From: Roseomonas acroporae
GTDB taxonomy: Bacteria; Pseudomonadota; Alphaproteobacteria; Acetobacterales; Acetobacteraceae
Assembly: GCF_023223525.1 (NCBI RefSeq)
Contig: NZ_JALPRX010000095.1
Span: forward strand, 1 to 64,000
Length of the DNA: 64,000 bases
Reading direction: 5' to 3'
The number at the start of each line of letters is the position of its first letter. Position 1 is the first letter of the stretch. This document shows positions 8,954 to 18,348 of this stretch, in pieces. The notes under the pieces are model-generated. The model searched no databases. It worked only from the letters and a program-made list of their open reading frames with translations, and had not been told where the DNA came from. A program made the position numbers and the translations under genes.

Positions 8954-10759
8954 TCAGCGCCCCGCCCCGGCGTCTCCCCCGGCGCCCGCCCGGGCGTCCA
9001 CCCCGGCGTCCCCCCCGACGCCCCCTGCGGGCGCCGCCGTGCCGGGCGGCGGCCCGGCGACGCCGAGGATCGCGTCCGGGTGCGGCACCGGGCGCTGCGG
9101 CGGCGGCGCGGGCGCCGCCGTCTCCTCCCAGCCGCCGCCGAGGGCGCGGTAGATCGCCACGACGTCGAGCGTCAGCGCCAGCGTCGCCTGGAGAAGCTGC
9201 TGGCGCGACTGCAGGAAGGTGCGCTGGGCGTCCAGCACGTCGATGAAGCTCGACAGGCCGTGGTCGTAGCGCTCGCGCGCGAGCTGGAGCGCCGTTTCCG
9301 CCGCCCGCACCGTGCGCCGCAGCGACTCGCGCTGCTGCGCGTCGGTGCGGTAGGCGGCGAGCGCGTTCTCCGACTCCTCCAGCCCGCGCAGCACCGCGGC
9401 GCGGTAGGCGAGCGCCGCCTCCCCCGCCTGGGCGCGCGCCACGCGCAGGTTGGCCGTCAGCCGCCCGCCCTGGAAGATCGGCAGCGAGATGCTGGGGCCG
9501 ATCGAGTAGAAATGGCTCGACCAGTTGCTGAGGTAGCTGAAATCCGTGGCGCGCACGCCCAGGCTGCCGGTCAGCGAGATGTCCGGATAGAACTGCGCCA
9601 CCGCGACGCCGACGCCCGCGGTCGCGGCGTGCAGGTTCGCCTCGGCCTGGCGGATGTCCGGGCGGCGGCGCGCCAGCGTCGCCGGCAGCCCCACCGGCAC
9701 CACGGGCGGCGTGGGCGGGATCGGCGCGGCCGCGGCCAGCTCCGCGTCGAGCCGGCCCGGCGGCTCGCCGACCAGCACGGCGAGCCGGTTCATCGCCAGC
9801 CGCGCCTGCCGCTCGTACTGCGGCAGCTGCGACTGCTGCGTCTCCACCTGCGCCCGGGCGTTCTCCACGTCGAGCTCGGTGGTCAGCCCCTGCTGCCGCC
9901 GCCGCCGGGTGAGGTCCAGCACGCCCTGCGCCGTCGCCACGTTCTCGCGCTGCGAGGCGAGCAGCGCCTGGGCGCCGCGCAGCGTGGCGTAGTTGCGCGC
10001 CACCTCCGCCTCCAGCGAGACCAGCCCGTCGCGCGTCGCCTCCACCGAGGCCTGGGTGCGCGCCCCGGCCTGTTCGACGGAGCGGCGGACGCGGCCGAAC
10101 AGGTCCAGCTCCCAGGAGGCGTTGAGCGCGCCCTGGTAGAGGCTGATCGGCTGCGTCACCTCGCCGAGCAGGTCGCGCCCGGCCGCCCCGACCCGGTCGC
10201 CGAGGCCGGGCGAGTACCGGTTCAGCGCCGAATCCGGGGCGCGCAGCCCGTCCACCGCGCCGTAGGCGCCGTGCGACTCCAGCAGGCCGCGCAGGCCGAG
10301 CTGCTGGTAGGTGTAGCTGGCGGTGCCGGTCAGGCTGGGCAGGCCGGCGGCGCGCGCCGCGGCCTCGTTCTGCTGCGCCTCGGTGATGCGCAGCACCGCC
10401 TGCTGCAGGTCGAGGTTGCCGGCGATGGCGCGCTCCACCAGCGCGGTGAGCTGCGGGTCGCCGAAGCCACGCCACCATTCCGGATCGGGGTCGGTGCCGA
10501 CGGTGACGCCGGCGAGGATGGCGCCCTCGGCCGGCCGCGCCGCCGGCTCGCGCGTCGAGCGGTCGTTCCAGCCGCCCAGCGGCCAGAGCTTCGGCAGCGA
10601 GAAGTCCGGCCCCACCGTGCAGCCGCCGAGGCCGAGCAGCAGCGCGGCGGCGGCCAGGCGGGCGGGTATCCGGGCCAGAGGGCGGGCCAGAGGGCCGGCC
10701 GACGGACGGGCCGGCAGGCGGCGCGTGCGGCGCGCCGCCATTCGTCTCGAACGGAGCAT
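8954..10759 (-). CDS. RND-type outer-membrane efflux lipoprotein (NodT/OprM family)
   Basis: This 601-residue protein has a lipoprotein signal (LLLGLGGC, Cys near residue 47), then TVGPDF and two outer-membrane efflux repeats, each with long amphipathic helices, as in OprM and NodT. It should form the trimeric outer-membrane channel of the efflux pump encoded just upstream, 4 bp after the DHA2 transporter. The last 60 residues are an unusual Pro/Gly/Ala low-complexity tail beyond the normal family end. It is the last gene of the operon emrA-emrB-channel. High confidence in family. Confidence 0.9.
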   Translation of the reverse strand: MLRSRRMAARRTRRLPARPSAGPLARPLARIPARLAAAALLLGLGGCTVGPDFSLPKLWPLGGWNDRSTREPAARPAEGAILAGVTVGTDPDPEWWRGFGDPQLTALVERAIAGNLDLQQAVLRITEAQQNEAAARAAGLPSLTGTASYTYQQLGLRGLLESHGAYGAVDGLRAPDSALNRYSPGLGDRVGAAGRDLLGEVTQPISLYQGALNASWELDLFGRVRRSVEQAGARTQASVEATRDGLVSLEAEVARNYATLRGAQALLASQRENVATAQGVLDLTRRRRQQGLTTELDVENARAQVETQQSQLPQYERQARLAMNRLAVLVGEPPGRLDAELAAAAPIPPTPPVVPVGLPATLARRRPDIRQAEANLHAATAGVGVAVAQFYPDISLTGSLGVRATDFSYLSNWSSHFYSIGPSISLPIFQGGRLTANLRVARAQAGEAALAYRAAVLRGLEESENALAAYRTDAQQRESLRRTVRAAETALQLARERYDHGLSSFIDVLDAQRTFLQSRQQLLQATLALTLDVVAIYRALGGGWEETAAPAPPPQRPVPHPDAILGVAGPPPGTAAPAGGVGGDAGVDARAGAGGDAGAGR

Positions 10760-10763
10760 GCGA

Positions 10764-12338
10764 TCAGTGTCCCCCGCCGCCCCCCTGGACCTTCAGCCCC
10801 GACATCATCAGCGCGGCCGGGATGATGAGGAAGGCGAGGCAGGCGGTGATGATGAAGACGTCGCCATAGGCGAGCACCGCCACCTGCGCGCGCAGCATCT
10901 GGAAGACCTGCCCGGTGGCGAGCTGCGCCGCCTCGGCGGCGGAATAGCCGTGGTCGACGAAGGCCTGGCGCAATTGCTGGAGCAGCACGTTGTAGGGCTC
11001 GTTGGTCGGCGACAGGTGCCCGACCATGTGCGCCTGGCGGATCTGCATGTGGTCCTGCACCAGCGCCGTCGAGACCGAGATGCCGATGCCGCCCAGCACG
11101 TTGCGGCACATGGTGAACAGCGCCGTGGCGTCGCCGTTCAGCTCCTTGGGCAGGGTGGCGTAGGCGAGGGTGCTGATCGGCACGAAGAGGAAGGCGAGGC
11201 CCGCCGTCTGGGTGGCGCGCATCAGCGCCAGCCCGGCGAAGTCGATGTCGGGCGTGATGCCCTGCGAGTAGAGCAGCGACGAGCCGAGGACGAGGCCTCC
11301 GAAGGCGATCACGTACTTGGCCGGGATGAAGGAGAGCGACTTGCCGACCAGCGGGATCAGCAGCACCAGCACCACCGCCCCCGGCGTCAGCACCAGGCCG
11401 GACCAGGTGGCGGTGTAGCCGAACTGCTGCTGCGCGAGCTGCGGGATCAGCACCGCCGAGGCGTAGAGCACGAAGCCCATGATGCTGATGAGCACGCAGC
11501 CCAGCGCGAAATTGCGGTCCTTGAATACCCGCAGGTCGACGATCGGGTGCTTCGCGCGCAGCAGCCAGGTGATGCCGCCGACGAAGCCGATCACCGAGAG
11601 CAGCGCGGTGATGCGGATGAAGCTGGAGTCGAGCCAGTCCTCGTTCTCGCCGCGGTCCACGGCGATCTCGAGGCCGCCGAGGGCGAGCACGATGAAGCCC
11701 AGGCCGACATAGTCGAAGCGGAAGGGCCTGGCGTGCTCCTCCTCCACCCAGGGCGGGTCCTCCACCACCTGCAGCACGCCGAAGAAGGTGATCAGCCCGA
11801 CCGGCACGTTGATGAGGAAGATCCAGTGCCAGGAATAGGTGTCGGTGAGGTAGCCGCCCACCACCGGGCCCAGGATCGGCGCGATGATGATGGCGATGGC
11901 GGTGAGCGAGAAGGCCGCCGAGCGCTTCTCCGGCGGGAAGCTGTCGAGGATGATCGCCTGCTGCGTCGGCTGCAGGCCGCCGCCGAAGAAGCCCTGCAGG
12001 GCGCGGAACAGGATGATCTGCCAGAACTCGGTGGCGAGGCCGCAGGCGAAGGAGGCGACGGTGAAGCAGCCGATGCAGATCAGGAAGTAGCGCTTGCGCC
12101 CCAGCATGCGGCTGAGCGAGCCCGAGATGGTCAGCACGATGCCGTTGGCGACGAGGTAGGTGGTCAGCGTCCAGGTGCTCTCGTCGTTGCTGACCGAGAG
12201 GCTGCCGGCGATGTGCGGCAGCGAGACGTTGACGATGGTGGTGTCCAGCACCTCCATGAAGGCGCCGAGGGTGACGGTGACGGCGACCAGCCACGGGTTG
12301 TAGCGCGGCTTCCAGCCGCGCGACGCCGCGCCGCTCAT
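10764..12338 (-). CDS. DHA2-family drug:H+ antiporter (EmrB-like)
   Basis: A 524-residue, 14-helix major facilitator protein. It has FMEVLDTTIVNVSLPHIAG (DHA2 motif D1), the motif A region around GSLSRMLGRKRYF, and motif C in GPVVGGYLTDTYSWHWIF. EmrB homologues export hydrophobic drugs with a membrane-fusion partner and an outer-membrane channel. Both partners flank it here, and its start overlaps the end of the fusion-protein gene by ATGA. Expression is probably repressed by the TetR protein encoded upstream. The substrate is unknown. Confidence 0.93.
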   Translation of the reverse strand: MSGAASRGWKPRYNPWLVAVTVTLGAFMEVLDTTIVNVSLPHIAGSLSVSNDESTWTLTTYLVANGIVLTISGSLSRMLGRKRYFLICIGCFTVASFACGLATEFWQIILFRALQGFFGGGLQPTQQAIILDSFPPEKRSAAFSLTAIAIIIAPILGPVVGGYLTDTYSWHWIFLINVPVGLITFFGVLQVVEDPPWVEEEHARPFRFDYVGLGFIVLALGGLEIAVDRGENEDWLDSSFIRITALLSVIGFVGGITWLLRAKHPIVDLRVFKDRNFALGCVLISIMGFVLYASAVLIPQLAQQQFGYTATWSGLVLTPGAVVLVLLIPLVGKSLSFIPAKYVIAFGGLVLGSSLLYSQGITPDIDFAGLALMRATQTAGLAFLFVPISTLAYATLPKELNGDATALFTMCRNVLGGIGISVSTALVQDHMQIRQAHMVGHLSPTNEPYNVLLQQLRQAFVDHGYSAAEAAQLATGQVFQMLRAQVAVLAYGDVFIITACLAFLIIPAALMMSGLKVQGGGGGH

Positions 12339-13897
12339 TCCCGCGCCGCCGGCACGCGGCCGCCCTCGGTCCATTCCGTTCCGGCGCCGGCCGTTCCGGT
12401 GCCGGTGGTTGCGGTGCCGGTGGTTGCGGTGCCGGCGGTTCCCGGGCCGCCATTGGCCGCGCCGCCGGTCCCGCGTGCCGTCGCCCCGTTCGCCCGCCCC
12501 CCATCCGTCCGCCCCGCATCCGCCGGGCGCCCCGCATCCGGGGCGAGGTCCACCGTCGGCACCACGGAGAGCCCCAGCGGCAGCGGGATGCCCGGATCGA
12601 GCCCGCTGTCGATCACGATCTTCACGGGAACGCGGCGGACGATCTTGACGAAGTTGCCGGTGGCGTTCTCGGCCGGGAAGGCGCTGAAGCGCGCCCCGCT
12701 GCCCATCTGGATGCTGTCCACGTGGCCGCGCAGGTCGAGGCTGGGATAGGCGTCGACGCTGATCCGCACCGGCTGGCCGGGGCGCATGCGGTCGAGCTGA
12801 CCTTCCTTGAAATTGGCCGTGATCCAGACCTCCGGCGTCACGATGAAGAAGACCTGCTGTCCGGCCTGCACGAAGGCGCCGCGCTCCACGTTGCGACGGG
12901 TGATGCGCCCGTCCTGCGGGGCGCGGATCTCGGTGTAGGTGAGGTTCACCTCGGCCTCGGCGAGCTGCGCCTCGGCCTGCTCCACCTGGGCCCGGCGCTG
13001 CTGCACCGTGGTCTCGGCGAGCTGGATGCTCTGCTGCACGAGCCCCGCGATCTGCACCTGCGCGTTGGCCTGGGCGACGGCGGCGGTGTTGGACTGGAGC
13101 TGCGCCGTGGCGGTGTCCACGCTGGTCTGGGTGGTGGCGCGGGGATCGACGCTGCGCTGGCGGCGGTACTCGGCCTGCGCCTGCGCCTGGCTGGCGCGGG
13201 CGGAGTCGCGCTGCGCCTCGGCCTGCTGCAACTGCGCGGGATAGCGGACGCGGGCGATCTGCAGGTCCAGCTCGGCCGCGGCAAGCTGGGCGCGGGCGAG
13301 GTCGAGATTGGCCTTCGCCTGATCCCGCGCGGTGACGTAGTCGCGCCGGTCGATGCGCAGCAGCAGGTCGCCGGTGCGCACGAACTGGTTGTCGGCGACG
13401 TTCATCTCCACCACGAAGCCCGCCACCTTCGGCGCCATGGAGACCGCCCTGCCCTCGGTATAGGCGTCGTCGGTGGATTCCAGGTTGCGCGTCAGGTACC
13501 ACCAGACGCCGCCGCCGGCGGCGGCAATCAGCACGAACAGGGCCAGGACGATCAGCGGCCACCGGCTGCGGCCGCGCTTGCCTTCCTTGCCCTTGTCTTT
13601 GCCCTTGCCCTCGTCCTGGCCTTCTCCGGCCGTCCCGGCGCCGTCCCGCCCCGACTCGCCATCGGCGGGGTCGGCCTGCTTCCCGGGCTCGCGGCGCGGC
13701 CGGTCGCCGCGGTCCGCCTCGGCCGTCGCGCCGCCTTCCCGGCCGGCATCCCGCCCCGTCGCCGCGCCCCGCCCGCCCGGCCGGTGCCCGTCCGCGTCGG
13801 GCCCGCCCGTGTCGCGCTCGCCCGTGTCGCGCTCGCCGCGCGGCGTCATCCGCTCGTCGTCGACATCCTCGGAGGGGACGCCCTGTCTGTCAGTCAT
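12335..13897 (-). CDS. EmrA/HlyD-family membrane fusion protein
   Basis: This 520-residue protein has a charged, disordered cytoplasmic head of about 100 residues, one membrane helix (WPLIVLALFVLIAAAGGGVW), a biotinyl-lipoyl half (TDDAYTEGRAVSMAPKVAGFV), a long coiled coil rich in Gln and Ala, and a second lipoyl/beta-barrel part. The head and the C-terminal Gly/Thr-rich repeat tail (ATTGTATTGTGTAGAGT) make it longer than typical EmrA (about 390). It links the DHA2 antiporter to the outer-membrane channel. I placed the start at the ATG MTDRQG; an AcrR-like palindrome lies 43 bp upstream. Confidence 0.9.
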   Translation of the reverse strand: MTDRQGVPSEDVDDERMTPRGERDTGERDTGGPDADGHRPGGRGAATGRDAGREGGATAEADRGDRPRREPGKQADPADGESGRDGAGTAGEGQDEGKGKDKGKEGKRGRSRWPLIVLALFVLIAAAGGGVWWYLTRNLESTDDAYTEGRAVSMAPKVAGFVVEMNVADNQFVRTGDLLLRIDRRDYVTARDQAKANLDLARAQLAAAELDLQIARVRYPAQLQQAEAQRDSARASQAQAQAEYRRQRSVDPRATTQTSVDTATAQLQSNTAAVAQANAQVQIAGLVQQSIQLAETTVQQRRAQVEQAEAQLAEAEVNLTYTEIRAPQDGRITRRNVERGAFVQAGQQVFFIVTPEVWITANFKEGQLDRMRPGQPVRISVDAYPSLDLRGHVDSIQMGSGARFSAFPAENATGNFVKIVRRVPVKIVIDSGLDPGIPLPLGLSVVPTVDLAPDAGRPADAGRTDGGRANGATARGTGGAANGGPGTAGTATTGTATTGTGTAGAGTEWTEGGRVPAARE

Positions 13898-13939
13898 GCT
13901 GTCCTCGTCCCCGGCGGGGTCCCCGGCGGGCTGCCCACA

Positions 13940-13959
13940 TACATTCCTGAACGAATGTA
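13940..13959. promoter_or_regulatory. AcrR-like operator before the efflux operon
   Basis: TACATTCctgaacGAATGTA is a perfect 7-bp inverted repeat 43 bp upstream of the fusion-protein start. It resembles the AcrR/TtgR operator type (TACATxxxxATGTA). A related palindrome lies in front of the tetR gene, which supports a common repressor. Binding itself is inferred. Confidence 0.6.
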
Positions 13960-14053
13960 AGACACACACGGTTGGTTGAGCCGCGCCGGGGCGTCCCGGC
14001 CGGCCTGGCCGTCACCCCCCGCCGGGAGGCGCATGCCGGAAGCGCGAGCCGGA

Positions 14054-14680
14054 TCAGCCGCGCCCATCCGCCCGCATCGTGGCCAGCAGCGCGCGCAGGA
14101 TGGCCAGGCCGTCCGGCAGGAGGCGGAATTCCGCCGGGTCGCGCAGCCAGCGAAGCAGCATGCCGTGCACCAGGGAGTGCACCGCCATCGCCGCCTCGTC
14201 CGGCAGCCAGGGCGCAGCCAGGGGGCGGCGGGCATGGCCCAGCCGGAACAGCCGCGACAGGGCGGCGGCCAGCGCCTTCTGCGCCTCCACCTGTCGCGAC
14301 AGGGCCGGGGCCATCTCGCCCACATACTCACATCGCAGGAACAGCACGGTGAGTTGCCGCTGGCGGCGCGGATCGCGGCTGAAGGAGTCGAAGGTGGCCT
14401 CCAGCGCCTGCTCCAGCTCGGCCACCGGGTCGGGGTCCGCCTGCTGGCCGAGGCGCGAAAGCAGTTCCTCCTGCGGCAGCAGCAGGCGCTGCTTGATGGC
14501 CAGGAACAGGTCCAGCTTGCCGCGGAAGTGCCAGTACACGGCGCCGCGGGTCACGCCGGCGGCGCGCGCGATGTCCTCCAGCGAGGCACGGGTCACGCCG
14601 CGCTCCAGGAAGATCTGCTCCGCCGCATCCAGGATGGCTTCCCTGGTCTGCGCGGCCTTCTCCTTGGTCTGCCTCGCCAA
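14054..14680 (-). CDS. TetR/AcrR-family repressor of the efflux operon
   Basis: This 208-residue protein has an N-terminal helix-turn-helix (ILDAAEQIFLERGVTRASLE, then IARAAGVTRGAVYWHF), the hallmark of AcrR/TtgR-type repressors, and a C-terminal ligand domain with FLRCEYVGEM. Length and the efflux neighbours fit a local repressor released by drug binding. It reads in the same direction as the pump operon and lies 156 bp upstream of it. AcrR-like palindromes occur before both transcription units, so autorepression is likely. Confidence 0.92.
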   Translation of the reverse strand: MARQTKEKAAQTREAILDAAEQIFLERGVTRASLEDIARAAGVTRGAVYWHFRGKLDLFLAIKQRLLLPQEELLSRLGQQADPDPVAELEQALEATFDSFSRDPRRQRQLTVLFLRCEYVGEMAPALSRQVEAQKALAAALSRLFRLGHARRPLAAPWLPDEAAMAVHSLVHGMLLRWLRDPAEFRLLPDGLAILRALLATMRADGRG

Positions 14681-14712
14681 CGCCGGCCCCTCTCGACGAG
14701 GGCGCTCTTACT

Positions 14713-14728
14713 TACATTCACGGATGTA
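14713..14728. promoter_or_regulatory. AcrR-like operator before tetR
   Basis: TACATTCACGGATGTA, an inverted repeat 32 bp upstream of the tetR start, shares TACATTC and ATGTA half-sites with the site at 13940-13959. It is probably the autoregulatory operator. Confidence 0.55.
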
Positions 14729-14838
14729 TGCAAACCGACCGTGGCCCGGCACGTCCCGCCACTGGTCACGTTCGTGTCACAGGGCCGGCGGGGCAAGGGG
14801 CGGACGGCACCGCCCCCGCCCAACCCGCGCCCGGATGC

Positions 14839-15840
14839 TCAGCCCCGCGCGAGCCCCGCCGCGCGCATCGCATCGCCCATGATGCGGTCGGATTCCGCCA
14901 TGCGCGCGGCGAAGCCCGGCCCGTCGGCCCACACCGTTCCGAAGCCGCGCGCGTCCATGAATTCGCGGTACTCGCTGGAGTTGTAGACCTTCTCCAGCGC
15001 CTTCCCCAGCGCCTCGCGCACCGGCGCCGGCAGGTTCGGCGGCCCGGCGATGCCGCGCCAGGTGGCGACGGAGTAGTCGATGCCCAGCGTCTCCTTCAGC
15101 GTCGGCACCTGCGGGAAGACGCGGCTGCGCTGCGGCGCCATGATCGCCAGGGAGCGGGCGCGCCCGGCATCGATCATCGCCCGCGCCTCCGGCACCGAGC
15201 AGGGCACGATGTCGATGCCCCCCGCGGCGAGGTCCTGCATGGCCGGCGCCGCGCCGTTCGAGGGCACCCAGCGGACGTGGTCGCCGCGCAGCCCCATCGC
15301 CTGCAGCCAGCCCACCAGGGCGAGGTGCCAGCTTCCCCCCTGCCCCGTGCCGGACGCCTTCAGCCTGCCCGGCGGCGCCGCCCTGATCGCCTCGGCCAGG
15401 GCGCGGATGTCGTTGTAGGGCGAGGCGGTGCTCACCTGCACGCCGGGCGGGTCCTCGTTCATCAGGGCCAGCGGCGTGTAGGAGGAAGGGGTCAGCTCGG
15501 TCAGCCCCTGCCAGTGCAGCATGGTGATCTCGACCGTCAGGATGCCGATCGTGTAGCCGTCCGGCTGCGCCGCGTTGATCGCCGCGTGCCCCACCACGCC
15601 CGAGCCGCCGGTGCGGTTCACCACGTTGACCGGCTGCCCGAGCTCCCGCTCCAGCCCGGCGGCGACGATGCGCGCCGTGGCATCGGTGCCGCCGCCCGCG
15701 CCCCAGGGGCAGATGAGCTGGATCGGCCGCGACGGGTAGCGCGCCTGCGCCAGGGCCGGCCGCGCCGGATCGCCCACGGCCAGCCCGGCCGCACCCAGTC
15801 CCGCCGTCGCGAGCAGCCCACGACGCCTGATCCCGACCAT
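14839..15840 (-). CDS. Bug/TctC-family periplasmic solute receptor
   Basis: A 333-residue secreted protein with a leader (MVGIRRRGLLATAGLGAAGL, probable cleavage near PALAQA), followed by YPSRPIQLICPWGAGGGTDA, the Bug-family ligand loop, and the NRTGGSGVVG and PDGYTIG blocks. It should bind a carboxylate in the periplasm. No permease gene is adjacent, so it is an orphan. The leader has RRR followed by hydrophobic residues, which could be a Tat signal. Confidence 0.88.
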   Translation of the reverse strand: MVGIRRRGLLATAGLGAAGLAVGDPARPALAQARYPSRPIQLICPWGAGGGTDATARIVAAGLERELGQPVNVVNRTGGSGVVGHAAINAAQPDGYTIGILTVEITMLHWQGLTELTPSSYTPLALMNEDPPGVQVSTASPYNDIRALAEAIRAAPPGRLKASGTGQGGSWHLALVGWLQAMGLRGDHVRWVPSNGAAPAMQDLAAGGIDIVPCSVPEARAMIDAGRARSLAIMAPQRSRVFPQVPTLKETLGIDYSVATWRGIAGPPNLPAPVREALGKALEKVYNSSEYREFMDARGFGTVWADGPGFAARMAESDRIMGDAMRAAGLARG

Positions 15841-16203
15841 CCGAACCTCCTCCCCGCTGCGTCCCGCCGGAGGCGGCCGCGCTTCGTTGCGCCGACGCTA
15901 GAGCATTTCCACGCCGAGCGCACGCGCTCAGCGGCGCGGAAAATGCGCCGAATCAAAAGGCTGGAGCCGTTCCAGCCGGATCCGGGCAGGCCGGCGCGGC
16001 CCGCCGGGAGAAGAGCGGCACCCGCGGGCGCGGGCAGGCGGTGGCGAGTTCCTGCTTGGCCGCCGCAGCGCGTCGCGGCGCCCGCGGGCGCGGGCAGGCG
16101 GGCGCCGTCCCGCGCCGCCGGCCCCGCGTGACGCGGAACCGGCCGCCAGGGCGACCCCCGCCGGCAAGGCAGCCGCGTCCCCGGGAATCATGGAACGGAT
16201 TTC
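15841..16203. other. Intergenic region with repeats
   Basis: Besides the dispersed repeat at 15898-15985, two copies of a block ending CCCGCGGGCGCGGGCAGGCG lie 61 bp apart, at about 16019-16042 and 16080-16103. No gene is visible. Confidence 0.5.
15898..15985 (+). repeat. Dispersed palindromic repeat, copy 2
   Basis: It begins CTAGAGCATTTCC, contains CGCTCAGCGGC, GGAAAATGCG, AATCAAA and GAGCCGTTCC in the same order as the copy at 1449-1554 (which is inverted relative to this one). It is intergenic and non-coding. Confidence 0.65.
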
Positions 16204-16293
16204 ATGATCGCGCCGGAACGGCCTCCAGCGCCCCGGGCCCAGCTTGCCGTTCGAAGCGGGGCGATCCCCGCAGCCCCGATGGAGCCAGTCCCG

Positions 16294-17886
16294 ATGCCGT
16301 CCCCGAACCCCGCCCCCCGTCGCCGCCGCGCCGCCTTCGCCGCCGTCCTGCTGGCCGGCTCGGCGCTGGGTGGCCTCGCCTGGAACACGCTGCCGGCCTT
16401 CGCCGAGGGCAACGCCACCCAGAACGCGCCGGTCAACGTGCCGGCCGCCGGTGCCGGCCCGATCGCCGTCGCCGCCGCCGCCCTGCCGAGCTTCGCCGAC
16501 CTCGCCGCCAAGGTGCGGCCGGCGGTGGTGACGATCACCAGCACCGAGCGGGTGAGCGCGCAGGCCGACTCGCCCTTCCAGCAGGGCTCCGGCCCCGACG
16601 ACATGTTCCGCCGCTACTTCGGCGCGCCCGGTGGCCAGGGGAGTGGCCAGGGGGGCGGCCAGGGCGGGCCCGGCGCCGAGGAGGGCCGTGGCGCCCGCCC
16701 GCGCACCGTGCAGGGCCTGGGTTCGGGCTTCATCGTCGATGCCGAGGGGCACGTCGTCACCAACAACCACGTCGTCAACGGCGCCACCCGCGTCACCGTG
16801 ACCCTGGCAGACGGGCGCGAGCTGCCGGCGCGGCTGGTGGGGCGCGACCCGCGCACCGACCTCGCCGTGCTCAAGATCGACGCGGGCGGCCCCCTGCCCT
16901 ACCTCGCGCTCGGTGACAGCGACAAGGCGCGCGTCGGCGACTGGGTGGTGGCGATGGGCAACCCGTTCGGCCTGGGCGGCACGCTGACCGCCGGCATCGT
17001 CTCGGCCCGCTCGCGCGACATCGGCTCGGGCCCCTACGACGACTACCTGCAGGTCGACGCGCCGATCAACCGCGGCAACTCGGGCGGCCCGCTCTTCGCG
17101 CTGGACGGCACGGTGATCGGCGTCAACACGGCGATCCTCAGCCCCTCCGGCGGCTCGGTCGGCATCGGCTTCGCGATCCCCTCCAACCTCGTGCGCAACG
17201 TGGTGGCGCAGCTCGAGGAGCATGGCCGGATCGACCGCGGCTGGCTCGGCGTGGTGACGCAGCCGGTCGATGCCAACATGGCCTCGGCGCTGCGCCTGCC
17301 CAACAACCACGGCGCGCTGATCGCCGACGCCCAGCGCAACAGCCCCGCGGCGAATGCCGGCGTGCAGTCCGGCGACGTCATCACGGCGGTGAACGGCAAG
17401 CCGGTGGCGAGCCCGCGCGAGCTGGCGCGCACCGTGGCCGGCCTCGCCCCGGGCAGCACCGCGACGCTGACCCTGCTGCGCGATGGCAACGAGCGGACGC
17501 TGAGCGTCACCCTGGCGCGGCAGCAGGACGAGACGGTGAAGGAGGCGGCCGCCGACCGCCAGGGCGCCGAGCGCGGCATCGGCGTGGCGCTGGCCCCGCT
17601 CAACCCGCAGGTCGGCGAGGAGCTGGGCCTGCCGCCCGGCACCCGCGGCGCCGTGATCGCCCAGGTGCGGCCCGACAGCCCCGCCGAGGCGGCCGGCCTG
17701 CGACGCGGCGACGTGATCCTCGGCGTGGGCAACCGCGCGGTGGGCGAGCCGGGCGAGGCCGCGCAGGCGATCCGCGAGGCGCTGCGCGGCAACCGCAACG
17801 CGGTGGCGCTGCGGGTGCTGCGGGAAGGCCAGTCCATCTTCGTCGCGGTGCCGGCGGAGGCCAACGCGGCCAGCCGCAACGGCTGA
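16294..17886 (+). CDS. HtrA/DegP-type periplasmic serine protease
   Basis: From the ATG at 16294 the protein has 530 residues: a signal sequence (RRRRAAFAAVLLAGSALGGL), a trypsin-like domain and two PDZ domains (about residues 310-390 and 430-520). The catalytic triad is visible as His159 (NNHVV), Asp189 (RTDLAVLKI) and Ser263 (GNSGGPLF). A Gly/Gln-rich loop precedes the protease core. It degrades or refolds misfolded envelope proteins. An in-frame ATG at 16204 would add 30 residues; I prefer 16294 because GGAG lies 9 bases upstream and the signal peptide then sits at the N terminus. Confidence 0.92.
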   Translation: MPSPNPAPRRRRAAFAAVLLAGSALGGLAWNTLPAFAEGNATQNAPVNVPAAGAGPIAVAAAALPSFADLAAKVRPAVVTITSTERVSAQADSPFQQGSGPDDMFRRYFGAPGGQGSGQGGGQGGPGAEEGRGARPRTVQGLGSGFIVDAEGHVVTNNHVVNGATRVTVTLADGRELPARLVGRDPRTDLAVLKIDAGGPLPYLALGDSDKARVGDWVVAMGNPFGLGGTLTAGIVSARSRDIGSGPYDDYLQVDAPINRGNSGGPLFALDGTVIGVNTAILSPSGGSVGIGFAIPSNLVRNVVAQLEEHGRIDRGWLGVVTQPVDANMASALRLPNNHGALIADAQRNSPAANAGVQSGDVITAVNGKPVASPRELARTVAGLAPGSTATLTLLRDGNERTLSVTLARQQDETVKEAAADRQGAERGIGVALAPLNPQVGEELGLPPGTRGAVIAQVRPDSPAEAAGLRRGDVILGVGNRAVGEPGEAAQAIREALRGNRNAVALRVLREGQSIFVAVPAEANAASRNG

Positions 17887-18348
17887 GGTCCCGGCGCCGG
17901 CCGCCGGAACCCGGCGGCCGGGCCCGGCCTCGGCAGCCACGGTCTACGGGGGCAGGGCCAACGCGCCATGCTCCCCGCAGGATCCCGTCCGACCGAGAGG
18001 GGTCGGCCGGATGGGATGACGGGACGGCGGCGGGCAACCGCCGCCGTCCCTGTTGCCCCGCCTCGTTGCCCCGCCTCGGTGTGGGGGCGACTTCCTTCGG
18101 TCGCCATGCCGGCATGCCCGACGGGGTGCCGGTACGGCGCAGGGATGGCCGCGCGACACGCGGGCCACCCGTGGCCGCGCGACGCGAAGGGCGGGTGCGG
18201 CCGCTCGACACGAGGGCCGCGCGCCTCCGCCTCGCGACGGTACCGACCCCCGGGCAGTCCCGGAACGTCCCGCGCCGGACAGCCGCGGTACCGCCGGCCG
18301 GGGCGCCTCGATGGGGCGCCCCGGTGGGGGCGCCCCAGTTGGGACGCC
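17887..18348. other. Intergenic stretch, no gene seen
   Basis: 462 bp of very GC-rich sequence after the protease gene. It holds several short inverted repeats, including a GGGGCGCC-rich block at about 18300-18345 downstream of the convergent pfpI-like gene. These may end transcripts. No protein or RNA gene is recognisable. Confidence 0.45.
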
